Under the pieces are notes generated by a model, which worked only from the letters and a program-made list of their open reading frames with translations, was not told where the DNA came from and searched no databases. Below, in pieces: positions 43,112 to 54,325 of a stretch of 64,000 nt of DNA. Location of the stretch: the NCBI GenBank assembly GCA_958295665.1, contig OY282558.1, positions 117,666,838 to 117,730,837 of the forward strand, written 5' to 3'. Position numbers and translations under genes: made by a program. This DNA is from Tipula vernalis. Taxonomy: Eukaryota; Arthropoda; Insecta; Diptera; Tipulidae. The first letter of the stretch is position 1. Each line of letters opens with the position of its first letter.

Positions 43112-43330
43112 TGTGAAGAAGAAAAATTTGTGAGAGAATTCATCTGTATTAGTTATGATTCGCTAATACTTAACGCACAGCACATTCTGTATATATAGAA
43201 TGTAAATTGTGGTATAATCAGTCCAGTCGCCGCGGCCTGATGAGAAGATTGATTTTTTCATAATCATAAGCTCATCAGTTCGAAACTGGATTCAATTCTC
43301 TTACAATTTTCGGAACATAATAAAATCATA
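43112..43330 (+). repeat. LTR-like repeat, copy 2
   Basis: The same about 220-bp repeat as 15450-15675, here starting TGTGAAGAAGAAAAA and ending ATAATAAAATCA, i.e. with TG...CA ends. It contains the TATA-like GGTATAATCAGTC and the hammerhead-like motif. It sits between two parts of the Helitron reading frame as an insertion (a solo LTR or a retrozyme-like unit). No inverted arm accompanies this copy. Confidence 0.75.
43218..43292 (+). ncRNA. Hammerhead-ribozyme-like motif (type III order), copy 2
   Basis: A better fit than copy 1. AGTCCAGTC, with GTC as the cleavage triplet (after 43228), is followed by GCCGCGGC, CTGATGA, GAA...TTC, GAAA and CTGGATT. Stem III has eight consecutive pairs (one G-U). 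The catalytic core letters are all consensus. Weak points are the two-base loop on stem I and the competing CTGATGAG/CTCATCAG hairpin. Confidence 0.55.
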
Positions 43331-43344
43331 TAAACGTAGACAAA

Positions 43345-43880
43345 ATCTTTCGATGTCGTCGGGATTTTCATGCACTATTAATTTTGTCAATTACATAATG
43401 ATTTGGCATGTCGGGATTTAAATATGGTCGAGCATTTTCGTCAGTTTGTTTTAGTTTAAATATGCTGTGAGGGGAAGTGAATTGACAGTCTCACATTGAC
43501 GCGTATGATTGTTCGTACATGTTGAAACTAAACAAGCGCCAAGCTGCCTCAACATGATCCAACGTGCCTTGTTGAATGTAGGTTATATTGATGCAATCAT
43601 GTTCTTTGTAGACAGCTTAAATAAGTACTTTACACTTTGAATTGATGCACAATACTCGACGTTTATACTATATGATAGTTAAATTTGAGACTTCAAAGTG
43701 GATTATACGAAACAATCCATGAATTGTTCACTGTTTTACCATTCATTATTGAACTACCACAAGCACTTCAAGTTGCGTTCTTACTGTGCCAATATCTGCA
43801 ATTTCCGAAGAAAAGAATTTATCGATGGTTTCTGCCTCTTTTGGTGTATCTTCGTTTCTAACAATCAAGAACCCTGTTTA
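43345..43880 (-). pseudogene. Helitron Rep middle part
   Basis: Minus strand, multi-frame: DTPKEAETIDKFFSSEIADI, NSWIVSYNPL (the conserved NRWVVPYNP block), VEYCASIQSVKYLFKLSTKN, then RWIMLRQLGACLVSTC and NHTRQCETVNSLPLTAY (the W-R-F-x-M-H and LPVH blocks). This is the Rep nuclease neighbourhood between the N-terminal domain (45263-45560) and the helicase (42119-43010). Confidence 0.8.
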
Positions 43881-43881
43881 A

Positions 43882-45262
43882 GTTAGCCGAAAGTGTCCAG
43901 CCAAAAGGGAAAAGTCGACAATGCAGATTATTTTATTGGCATTCCAGCCGAAAATAAATCAGCCTATAGAGTGTTATGTCTGGAGATGGATTGGATTGAT
44001 GTGACTTATCAATAGCTATCGCAGGAAAAAAATTCAGTTAAAGTTTGTTATGTCTGGAGATGAATTGCATTGATGTGATTTATCAATAGCTATCGCAGGA
44101 AAAAAATTCAGTTCAAGTTTTACGTGGGAAATCTCGGAAAATTCGATTTTCCAAAAATTATTAAAAAATTTGTATAAAATCAGCCTCTAGAGTGTTATGT
44201 CTGGAGATGGATTGCATTGATGTGATTTGTCAATAGCTATCGCAGGAAAAAAATTCAGTTCAAGTTTCTCGTTCGAAATCTCGGAAAATTCGATTTTCCA
44301 AAAATTATTAGAAAATTTTCTTCAATCGGAAAATCGAATTTTCCGAGATTTTCCACGGGAAACTTGAACTGAATTTTTTTCCTGCGATAGCCATTGACAA
44401 GTCACATCAATGCAATCCATCTCCAGACATAACACTCTAGAGGCTTTTTTTATTCATCCATTTTTTACTTTCGGCTGGAAACTTTTTTGAATTTTCCGAG
44501 ATTTCCCACCGGAAACTTGAATTGAATTTTTTTCCTGCGATAGCTATTAAGTAATCACATCAATTGAAGCCATCTCCAGATATAACGCTCTAGAGGCTGA
44601 TTTTATACAAATTTTCTAATAATCTTTGGAAAATCGAATTTTCCGAGATTTCCTACGGGAAATGTATACTGAATTTTTTTCCTGCGATAGCTATTGACAA
44701 ATCACATCAATTGAATCCATCTCCAGACATAACCCTCTAGGGGCTAATTTTATACCAATTTTGTAAAAATTTTTGGAAAATTGAATTTTCCAAGATTTGC
44801 CACAGGAAACTTGAACTGAATTTTCCGAGATTGGAAAACAGGAAACTTGAACAGGATTTCCGAGATTTCCGACGGGAAACTTGAACAGAATTTTTTCATT
44901 CGATGGCTATTGACAAATCACATAAAAACGATTCAGCTTCAGATATATACTCTAGAGGCTGATTTTATTCCAATTTTGTAAATTCTTCTGATTTTCCGAT
45001 ATTTTCTACGAAGCAAAGTTTTACAAGTAAATTTATTTGCAAAAATTTTTATTTAAATCTATGTATCCTATTCACTTTCGGCTAATAACTACTAAATTTT
45101 TTATTTTCATCTAGAATGTTATATTATAATCTGCATTATCGACTTTTTACTTTAGGCTTTGATTAGACAATCTGCATTACCATTTTTTTTTTTTACTTTC
45201 GGCTGGACTAACACAATCTGCATTATCAACTTTTCACTTTCGGCTGGCAACTTTCGGCTAAC
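43882..45262. mobile_element. 1381-bp foldback element of inverted subrepeats
   Basis: Ends are inverted: GTTAGCCGAAAGTGTCCAGC at left, and the right end read on minus GTTAGCCGAAAGTTGCCAGC. The similarity extends to TGCAGATTR. It is flanked by TTTAA (43877-43881 and 45263-45267), or TTAA if the terminal base is counted in the TIR. Inside, a block of about 100-145 bp (AGAGTGTTATGTCTGGAGAT ... TCGCAGGAAAAAAATTCAGT) occurs about three times forward (43972, 44045, 44188) and about four times inverted (44340-44950). No open frame. It interrupts the Helitron gene. Its superfamily is not recognised. Confidence 0.85.
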
Positions 45263-45862
45263 TTTAACAGTATCAATCAAGATACATGCACCTTCGCAAC
45301 TGAAATTCTGAATATATCCGTTTTTGTGATGCTATCGAGCAAATCTTGAGGCTTTAATTTGAAGACGATTGCAACTAAATCGAGACGAAATTCTGGAGAC
45401 TGACCCTCCAAGAAATTACTAGTTATTACACACCATTTCGGATTACACGAAATTGTAACAAAATAGTCTGACCTACCAAAAAATTTACGGACAATCGCCA
45501 TAGCACCTTGATAGTTTTGGGTCATATTTCTCGTATTTCCTTGGAATGATGATGGAAGTATTTACAGCTGTTCCAGGGACAGTTTTAATAGGTTATAGGT
45601 GTTTTAACAGTTTTCCACCAGATAAAAAGGGATTAAATGCATTCAGAATAGAAAGACGATAACCCTAATACTGCGTTTGAGACCTTAGAGTTCGTGGATT
45701 TACAGATTTTTGGTTTCTCATATTTGAGAGTATTGACCGATGAAAAAAGAGGCAAATCAACCAACTTTGATCACAAAGTGGGAAAAACAATGGATATTCC
45801 ACGGAAAAATTAGGAATTAGGATCAAGTACAATGATTCTTTCAGTTTTTCGTGAGTTTGCAT
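45263..45862 (-). pseudogene. Helitron N-terminal (Helitron-like N) domain
   Basis: MTQNYQGAMAIVRKFFGRSD and YFVTISCNPKWCVITSNFLE, GQSPEFRLDLVAIVFKLKPQ and DLLDSITKTDIF match the conserved N domain of Helitron polyproteins (45277-45525). Just upstream, ILPSSFQGNTRN is readable. Further up (45665-45862) FSVEYPLFFPLCDQSW resembles the YPLLFP block that precedes it. Stops separate these parts. The gene is continued at 43345-43880. Confidence 0.82.
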
Positions 45863-45869
45863 GGTTCAA

Positions 45870-46221
45870 ATTAACAGTTCTCGTTTAAGCGAAGGCTCTC
45901 GAAGTGAAATAAATAAAAATAATGATAAAATTAACTAACTAACTAACTACTAAGATATTAGCACCACCAGAGGCAAGTTTATTTGACATAATAAAATCAA
46001 GTGATAATTAAAAGTTACGAAAAGGAAGCAGAAAGCATAAAAGTCAGATGAAAGCCATTCCATATGCTTTTATTTTATATAAGTACATTGAAATCAAAAT
46101 CAATAAAGCTTTGTGGTTTTGGTGGAATTTCAAATTTTTGCGTTAGAAAAATTGCTTTTTATATTGTTGAACCTCTTGCTTTCATTTACAATTTATGATA
46201 TTCAACAGATGTTTTCCTGAC
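45870..46221. other. AT-rich stretch without a gene
   Basis: No gene recognised. A short (TAAC)n-like run lies near 45935. Confidence 0.5.
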
Positions 46222-46357
46222 ATTCTATTCTAAATATGCTTCGTCCAATAGTTGATGGCATAAGTTCTAATAAGAAAACTGTTGCACTTTTTGCTGACGT
46301 AAAGAAAGCATTTGATACGGTTTAACATACAGTTTTACATAAAAAATTGTATCACGT
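46222..46357 (+). pseudogene. LINE reverse transcriptase scrap
   Basis: LRPIVDGISSNKKTVALFAD and VKKAFDTV, then a TAA, then HTVLHKKLYHV correspond to RT motif A of Jockey-type LINEs. Only about 45 codons are recognisable. It is on the opposite strand to the neighbouring LINE remnant. Confidence 0.65.
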
Positions 46358-46559
46358 AGATTTCCGTTGACTTCTACTGTCCAAGTCCAAAGCCTGTCCA
46401 AAGTCAATTGGTTTTTATTGAGTATCGTCTAAAAAAGTACGAAACGCACTAAAATAACCTAAAAAACATTTTTAGTGCCGGTTGGTTTGGGTTCAAAGTT
46501 CATACGTTAGGTTAGGTTAAGGTGGCGGTCCACTAGGACCAGCGTAGATATAAAAATGG

Positions 46560-48030
46560 TTCGTAGCCATACCACAATTATTATTTATCCACCTAATCAT
46601 TCAAACCATTTTGAGCTGTAAACAAAGCGCTGGATATTCCTAACATCCATCCTTCTGGGATCCGTCAGGTTATTTAAAAGGGGTGTCTCAAAAAAATTTA
46701 GTCTGTTTCGGGCCAGACGAGGATAGGTGGAAAGAAGATGAAGTACTGTCTTTTCGACCTCTTGGTCTTCACAACTGCGACAGTAGTCATATGAGAAGAA
46801 TCCAACAACCATATTGACGTGACTCCGCTGAAGTGAGATCGGTTGTTTGGATTTCGTCAAATCTAATGTTGGCCAAACCTGTCGCGTTATTGCCCATGAG
46901 GCAACTAACTGTCGTTCATCACCTTATTTTTGCTTCCTGAAGCGGTAGTTTGCATAACGCAAGAGGAATTTCAATATTCCTTCTGTTGAAATGCCCTGGC
47001 ACCCTTATACTATGGATGTTGAACTGATCTGCCATCTCGTTAAGTGATGAGATACAGTTCTGTGCCACTATCGAAACGGGGAGGTGTGATTGAAGCATCC
47101 TTTATGGTAGTTAAATCAGCTTTAAAATTGGTACAATAATCGGGGAAACGAAAGGGGAGGTTCATCAGAAGTTCCTCACGGAACACTCCATCCCCGACTT
47201 TCCGATCCCTTTTTGAACCATCAGCGAAGAAGTTTATAACTCCTGGTTCTCGAACTGCATCCGTTATCCAGTTCTCTCTGGAGGGGGGGGGGGAATATAA
47301 TCCGGAACTTTGTGTCAAAAGATAGTGACGGAACAGTATAGATGAGTGCCCTGCATTGTTACAGGTTTACATTGAAGGGCGTTTCGCGTTTCAATCGTAC
47401 GACAGTACAAACTGACAATTGTTTTTTTATGATATATAGAGGAGTCAGATATAGCAAAGTCTCCAATGCCTGAGTGGGTGTGCTCCTCAGTGCACCACTA
47501 ATCTACAGGGAGACTGTTCTCTAAATTTTCGTCAACTGCTTCTTCCACTCGAAAAAATGGGCCTTACTACTACGTTGTATAGCCAATGAATTATGCGAGA
47601 AAGTCTATATTTCCTGGAGAAGAGAACCAATTCAGTCTTGTCTGATATAGAAAGATTATCCAGGGCATTTTTGAAGAGTTCAACACAATGTTAAAGCCAC
47701 TATTCCCCAGTTATAGCAACAGGTCATTTATGACTAAACTCCATTCCCTGAGTGATTCATCCACTCTCAGATTCGAAAGTGTCCGACTTATAGCCGCCGG
47801 AAGTACGTTAGTGCTTAGTCTCTAAACTAGAACGATTTTCCATGAAATATATGAGACACTGAAGAGCCTGCGTAATCAACGCAGTGATGCTCACTCGTTA
47901 AGCTGAAAGGTTGGCCATCAATTTTTGGTTTTTGAATTTCTTCTGCCTGAAGCACGGAATACATTTGGATACAATAATACTGACATAAATTACGATAACC
48001 GAAAATCCAAACTGTTGACATAATAGGCTT
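46560..48030 (-). pseudogene. I-superfamily-type LINE 3' part: RT end, RNase H and zinc motif
   Basis: Minus-strand pieces in order: KPKIDGQPFSLTSE (RT thumb start, 47827-48021), degraded sequence to 47340, INFFADGSKRDRKVGDGVF and CTNFKADLTTIKDA (RNase H with catalytic Asp, 47040-47318), then CRSCEDQEVEKTVLHLLSTY and RLARNR (terminal zinc-binding motif, 46597-46860). RNase H downstream of RT marks the I/R1/LOA group of LINEs. Heavy decay. A ten-G run lies at 47284-47293. Confidence 0.7.
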
Positions 48031-48049
48031 GTTAGAATGGCAGAATTAT

Positions 48050-49720
48050 CGGGTGTTATGCACCACGTATGATGTTATCTTCGCCTTGAATTGGTGTCAA
48101 TAAAACAAATTAGCTGCTTCTATCTAATTCACCACTCTCCTGAATAGCTCCTAGTATTTTGCTCTGAAATAATTGTTGAGGTCATTTAATACAAGCCTTT
48201 CCTGCATACGTGTTTTCTTCAACTGTTAACGGTGGAATAAGCTAGACGTTTAAGCAATTTATAGCGTATTTTATGAATAAATCTGTAAACGTAACCGATG
48301 ATTCGATAAATCTTGACAACGATGAACATTTCTCAAACAATATACAGAACAAAAATGTGTAGTCGACTGAACATTATGCACTAACAAATATTTGCTGCGA
48401 ACCAAAACTTGTTGTTGATTAATTGTTTGGATCAACACGTCGAGACAGGGGATTAGTCGGATTATGTCTACAAGGAACGTGTACCCACATCTGTCTTGTA
48501 AGTGTTTCTACTATGGTTGAAATCCTGTTTCTGATGAAGCTTTTCCAATTCCTTGGATTGTCTGACAACCAGGAGAGTACGATTACAAAATCCGACAATA
48601 CCTGAGACATAAACCGGTTAAGTAGTACAGCAGCACACAATTCTAGGTGGGCAACAGTAACTTGTTGGGCTTGTGATTTAATGTATTTAAATGATTGCGA
48701 ATTTGGCCATTATTGTCTTCAATTCGCAGATAAGTAACAGCCCCGTACGCTTTCTCCGAAGTATCAGCGATACCGTGAAGCTGGGCGGAGTTTCACGTGA
48801 AATTTCAGGTATTAAATCACGTTTTGTTAAAGTCTCTTTATTTGACGATGCAACTTTAAATAGGAAGCATCCCTTTTGTGGACTCCAGCACATCCGCAAT
48901 GTTTTTATGTCCGATTGCCCATTTACGTGTAGAATTGCCACCTCATGATCAATTATTCTAAGAACTTTGATCATTCGAGATCCACATTCATATTTTGAAC
49001 CCGGCTTTGCTAAGTAGCGAATTTATGTTATATATACAATTAAATCGCATCTTGTATGGAGGCACAACCGGAAAGCATATCATACACATAGAAATTAGAG
49101 GTTAGATAGTGTGCTGCATCAGGTTAGCTTTTATGATAGTCTTTGGCTAGTTGATGCAACCTTCGAATTGCCAAAAGAGGAGCACTAGATAAGCCATAGG
49201 TTACGGTAGTTAATTGGAACTCCTGAATTTTGTTGATCTCCTGTTTACGGATGACTTGTACATTTTTTCAATGTCTCCATATGTAGCCATTGGTTGTTCT
49301 CGAAAACGAAGCAAGAGTATGGAACAAGAGCCATCGAATACGACGCGCAATTTCGTTGTGCTTCTTTGTGACTTTAACACGCAATGATGGGGTAGACGAT
49401 AATTCTTTTCGTCGGTATTTTTTATAGTCTCCATCTGACCCATTTGCTCGTATTCATTAATAAATGAAGCATATGAATTTGCGATACCAGAACTTTGTGT
49501 CAGCTTACGATGAAGAGTTATTTGTCTTTTTTACTGCAGCCCGGTAAGTTGACTCCAATTGATTGTTTTGAATGAAAGTCTGTCCATACACCAACCTTCT
49601 AGATTTCGTTTGGTGTGTTGTATGTAGGACTTCACATAATTGTTCTTTTTTATTGTAAATTTTGGTTTTAATGGTGGAACTTCTTCCATTTGCCAGAATA
49701 TTTGAACTGGTTACATTGGG
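48050..49720 (-). pseudogene. BEL-5 (BEL/Pao) RT and RNase H remnant
   Basis: Minus strand: NYRLPHHCVLKSQRSTTKLR and VVFDGSC with YGDIEKMYKSSV (49210-49443), PDAAHYLTSNFYVYDMLSGC near 49100 (catalytic box with Tyr for Asp), DIKTLRMCWSPQKGCFLFKV (48687-48974), and RNase H pieces MCAAVLLNRFMSQV and VLSWLSDNPRNWKSFIRNRI (48419-48640). A stretch between the RT blocks is missing. The region 48050-48400 is assigned only by position. No LTR found. Confidence 0.75.
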
Positions 49721-49899
49721 GCTTAATTCATGAATAAATCAATGAATGCTTTTACTGTGTATTTTTTCAAACATTTTTGAAATTTTTCATATAATTTTAA
49801 CGTTTATAAAAAAACTCGTGCAATTTTAAAATTAAACACATTTTAAAATTATATATTTATAGCGATAGTCAAGACGTTGCAGTTTCAAAAGAATAGAAA

Positions 49900-50105
49900 A
49901 GTTACGTCCGTTGATATAAATATATTTTTCATTAGTAAGTAATTTTGTAGTTGCTGCAAATTATAAAGATATATCAAAAGTAATATATAAAAATTTAGAA
50001 TTATTGTAACTAGCGTTGAGTAACGACCAAAAAATAAATTTATTGTATACCATAAAAGGGAAACTGTTTTATTTCTACACAACTTCCAGTTTCGAGTTTA
50101 TAATT
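49900..50105 (+). repeat. 5' LTR of the errantivirus-like element (206 bp, internally deleted)
   Basis: After AGTTACGTCCGTTGA the sequence jumps to TATATTTTTCATTAGTAAGT, which in the right LTR follows only about 190 bp later. The rest is parallel, with a modest number of differences. Confidence 0.85.
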
Positions 50106-50121
50106 GGCGCAGTTTGGTAGT
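50105..50121 (+). promoter_or_regulatory. Primer-binding site
   Basis: TGGCGCAGTTTGG immediately at the LTR end. TGGCGCAGT is the tRNA-Ser-type primer site known in 17.6/297-group elements; the match is by recall of that pattern. Confidence 0.6.
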
Positions 50122-50376
50122 GGATATTTTTAAATATCTAACACAGCTCAGTAATTAATATTAATAGTAAAAGTTAATTTTGAAATAGTGCGTTTTTCGG
50201 GAGTGATATCCACACTGACGGTTTATCAATGGTAGTGAATAGTGCCAAATTGAACAAAATTACGAACATATTATTAGTGTTAAGTGCAAAAAGTGCAAAT
50301 ATCTGAGTTGCTACCTACGTTACACGATGAGAATAACATTACTACTATAGTTGCCTGGTAAGTTGGAAATTTTTAT

Positions 50377-51268
50377 ATGTTCAATTCTAAAAATTCCTCA
50401 CCTATCCAAAATAACAATAATTCTCAAAATCTCACGGTATATGAGAAAATTAATCATAGTAAAATCGCGGAATACGATAATACGACATTGGTTGAAAAAA
50501 TTAGATTAGGTCTTGATAGTGATAGTTATAGTGATAGTGATTGCTCTATTGATTCTGCGGTATAGAGAACTTTAGATACTAATGAATTAAACGAATTAGT
50601 CGAAAGTTTTAAAGAAAAAATAAAATTTACAAATTATAATATTGATATTAATAAAGATAGTTAAAGATAAAACCAATAAACATGATGCAAGTAGAAAATA
50701 TTACGGCGTTAGTAAATACATTCAAAATACCCGATTCGACAAAAGATTTACCTAGATACGAGGGAAATCGTCACACATTGTATGATTTCATAACGTCGTA
50801 ACAAAGCCAAGGGAGAGGCCGACGAAGTATTGAAGAACAGTTGTATCGTGAGATGTGCTTACCCAATTTCTCGCTGGTCTAAAGAAACCCATCGGTTCAA
50901 TGATCAGGGCATGGCAGCCTAAAACAATAAATGAAGCATTCTCATCATGTAAGACAGAACAGAACAAGCATTATTTTAAAAAAAAATGCAGACACATGTT
51001 CCTGCAGCAACTCCTAATCGGATATTATATCGACAACCGTTTCCTAACCTTATTTGACAACCATATATCAAACCGATTGCAAATGACCCATTTCGATAAA
51101 CTACAAGAATTCTTGGTTTTCAAGTTTCACAATTACTTTGACGGACTCTTAGGCTTAGAATTAATGCAAAAGTTAAATATTAAACTAGATTTTGAGGAAT
51201 CTACTTTAACCACTAAGGGTACAATCATCCCACTACTCTTCAAATCAAACCTTATATCCAAAAATTAA
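50377..51268 (+). pseudogene. Errantivirus-like gag remnant fused to protease end
   Basis: A Ser/Asp-rich open frame (50377-50565) is followed by a gag start MMQVENITALVNTFKIPDST (ATG 50682) with a stop after TLYDFITS. The frame 50855-51268 begins LTQFLAGLKKPIGSMIRAWQ (gag), but ends FDGLLGLELMQKLNIKLDF and LTTKGTIIPLL, the end of a gypsy-type protease. The middle of gag, its knuckles and the protease active site are therefore deleted. Confidence 0.7.
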
Positions 51269-51581
51269 ACAGTTCCACCCAGAAGCAAAATAACTATGCG
51301 AATATCTGTTGATAAGCAAGAGGGCGATGTTTACATTAAACCAATCCACATACACGAACTTCTCGTTATACCTGAAGGTATATATAGTATAAAGCGACAA
51401 ATTGGTACGCTTTAGTTGAAGGTGTTAATTGGTCAAATATAGAACAAAAATGTTTTATTGAACAACCTATAAAAGTTGAGAGGTACAAGATAAATATAAT
51501 ATTGAAATTAATCATTCTTCTATAACGAGCAATGACACTAACCAATCAAAGGATATTTCTGAGCTAATTCGCACATTTCAT

Positions 51582-52731
51582 TTGAACTCAGAAGAGACAA
51601 AAGCCCTACGCAAGTTACGTAAACAGTATGAAAATATATTTTTCAAAGAAACACACCAACTGACCTTTACCAATCAGATCAAACATGATATCAATCTTTA
51701 CAATGAAAAACCTGTTTTTACAAAAAGTTATAGGTATCCGTATGTCGACAAAGAGGAAGTACGTAAACAGATTGATAAAATGTTGGATCAGGCCTTGGTC
51801 TTCACCGATTTGGATCGTTCGCTACCCAGTTGCGAATATAACGGAGATCCTGGATAAGCTTGGGAAATATATGTATTTCACAACGCTTGACTTGGCATCC
51901 GAATTCCACCAAAACGAGGTGAATCCTTGTGACATTCAAAAAACAGCATTTACGGTCGATAATGGACACTACGAATATATTCGTATGCCGTTCGGGCTGA
52001 AATTTGCAAGGCAAAAGTTGTCTTTGCTATATGGACGACATCATTGTCTTTTCCACCTCTCTTCAAGAGCATATTAGTAATCTAAATCAAGTTTTTAATA
52101 AATTGGAAAAAGCTAACTTGAAAGTGCAGTTGGATAAGTCCGAATTCTTGCACAAAGAAGTGGCCTTTTTAGGACACATCGTCAGTTCAGGAGGACTCAA
52201 GCCCAATCCCGAAAAGATTGAGGTAGAAAAAAAATTTCCTATTTTCAAAATGTCGAAACAAATAAAGTCATTTTTAGGTTTATTGATATATTACCGGAAA
52301 TTTATTAAGGACTTTGCAGATTTGACAAAGCCCATTACAGAATGTCTTCAGAAAGACAAAAAGATTACTATGAATCCTGAGTATGTAAATTGTTTTTGGA
52401 AATGTAAAACCTTGCTATGCCAAAACCCCATTCTTCAATATCCGGATATCTCTAAACCATTTGTGTTAACAACAGATGCAAGTAACGTTGCACTTGGTGC
52501 CATACTTTTCCAAGGTGCAATTGGTTTGGACAGGCCAATCTGCTATACAAGCAGGACATTCTACCATAGAGAAGGAGCTCTTAGTCATTGTTTGGTCAGT
52601 TAGATATTTTAGGCCATATTTGGATGGAAATAAATTCCAAATAGTTACCGACCACAAGCCGTTGACTTGGTTGTTCTCTTTAAAAGAGCCCAATTCAAAG
52701 CTGGTAAGATAGCAACTCAAATTGGAGGAAT
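51582..52731 (+). pseudogene. Errantivirus-like RT and RNase H remnant
   Basis: RT blocks: [20 protein letters not shown] and [11 protein letters not shown], then after a frame change [18 protein letters not shown] (Asp) and [13 protein letters not shown], then [20 protein letters not shown] (MDD box) in frame 52004. RNase H: FVLTTDASNVALGAILFQGA, then after another shift GHSTIEKELLVIVWSVRYFR and TDHKPLTWLFSLKEPNSKLV, with a stop at 52712. Short deletions lie next to several shifts. It would copy element RNA if intact. Confidence 0.85.
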
Positions 52732-53870
52732 ATGACTATAATATCGTGTATAAAAAAGGTACCAAAACCTGGAATCATAGAAATAAATATTCATTCTGAT
52801 AGTGAATCTTCCCATTCAGAAGAAATAGATGGAACATTGAACAATTGCAAACAAGACGCAATACCGACTACCAACACAGTTCTCAATGAATTCAATACAC
52901 AAATATTATTAGAATTAGATAGTAGATACTTACATTTAGAAACATCCTTTAAAAGCTATTACTGCAAAAAAGACGCTATCTCCTTAAAAGTAATGAATTT
53001 GATGAGCAAAAACTAATGCAAGTATATAATGAATACATAATACCTGGGAAACTCGTAGGAATAGCGTGTAGCGAAAGCACTTTTAAGCTAATGAATAAAA
53101 TTCATGAAAAACGAAGCAAAGTGCTAGTAGAAGACATCGTAGATGAACTACAACAAAGGGACGTAATAACAAAACAACACCTAGAAGGAAATCATCGTGG
53201 TATCAGTGAAAATTTAGAACAATTATAAAAAAAAAATTATTTCCCCAAGATGAAAAATTTAATATGAAACATTAAAATACGGTAGGAATGTCAAACCCAT
53301 AAAATTTGAAGTGACTGAAAATCCAAAGAAACCATTAGACATAATCCATATAGATATATTCGCTATTAATAATAAAAAATTTCTCACAATATTAGACAAG
53401 TTTTCCAAATTTGCAGTAGCACATCATTTGGTAACTTCAGATGGAATGTAGTTAAATTAATGAAAAATTTCATATCTGACCATGATATACCTCACAAATT
53501 GGTAACAGATAGAGCAGTTGAATTTACTTCTATAATTTTCTAACAGTTTTGTGAAATGTACAAGATAACTTTACATCTAACCACACCCAAAGCCTCCACG
53601 GGGAACTCTCCGGTAGAAAGATTACACTCTGCCCTCATAGAAATTTACAGAATCATATATGCTAAAAACCACGACAAAGATCCTGTCGAAATCATGAATG
53701 AAACCCTAATTACATACAACAACTCGATACATTCCACAATTAAGATGACTCCATTCGAACTTAAAGAAACTTCCGGATAAAAATCCAAACAAATATTTAA
53801 AAGATCACAAAAAGAATTGTGAACAACTCTACAATCTAATTCATATGAAAAAGGCTAAAGAAAAAGAAGC
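52732..53870 (+). pseudogene. Errantivirus-like integrase remnant, interrupted by nested element
   Basis: The linker and N-terminal part (52732-53228) contain DVITKQHLEGNHRGISENLE of the zinc-finger region. Core pieces: PLDIIHIDIFAINNKKFLTI (first Asp), LVTDRAVEFTS (second Asp, after stops) and KASTGNSPVERLHSALIEIY (Glu). TPKASTGNSPVERLHS is the errantivirus signature. After 53780 the tail reads in shifted frame until the nested LTR at 53874 and seems to go on after 60566 (about 60566-60720). Confidence 0.82.
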
Positions 53871-53873
53871 ACT

Positions 53874-54303
53874 TGTTATGGATTATTAATGCTACACTGT
53901 AGCCTAATTATGAATTTCTTGTTTAACATGTATTATATATTATTATTTACTCTAAATTTTGTACAATAAAAGCAATTAAATCGTTATGTAATAAGTATAC
54001 CTTTTTATGTATAATATTCAAATCATAAAACAATTGTGTACTTAAATTTTGTAAATGTATTGATTACAATTATCTATATAAACTGATGATCAGTCGATAA
54101 TTGGCAGTTATTCTTGAGCCTGATGTGAAGTAACATAATCTTTAGTTAAAGATTATTATTGTAAAAAAATAAGTTGTAATTAATAAAATAAAACATTAAT
54201 AAATTAAAACTAAGTTTAAAATTAAATAATAAAAATCATATATTTAATATACATATTTATGTTTTATTAAAAGTGCCCCATGAATTTCCACATCTATAGA
54301 ACA
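53874..54303 (+). repeat. 5' LTR of the nested element (430 bp)
   Basis: Starts TGTTATGGATTATTAATGC and ends CATCTATAGAACA. A TATATAAA box (54075-54082) lies 31 bases before an initiator-like GGCAGTT (A at 54106), followed by AATAAA-type signals. Only CTATAG versus TTATAG distinguishes it from the 3' LTR. Confidence 0.95.
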
Positions 54304-54307
54304 ATTT

Positions 54308-54325
54308 TGGTGACAGCGGTGGGAT
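54308..54325 (+). promoter_or_regulatory. Primer-binding site of the nested element
   Basis: TGGTGACAGCGGTGGG begins 4 bases after the LTR. TGG and position fit a tRNA 3'-end complement; the tRNA identity was not determined. Confidence 0.6.

Noticed and set aside
43698..43886. Plus-strand 62-codon frame with several cysteines
   Set aside because: It is the reverse of the Helitron Rep middle part on the minus strand.
47281..47295. A long G run as a possible quadruplex or assembly break
   Set aside because: Single homopolymer only, inside a decayed LINE; most simply microsatellite drift or a sequencing artefact.
48423..48948. Plus-strand frames of 60 and 85 codons
   Set aside because: They are the reverse of the BEL-5 RNase H/RT remnant.
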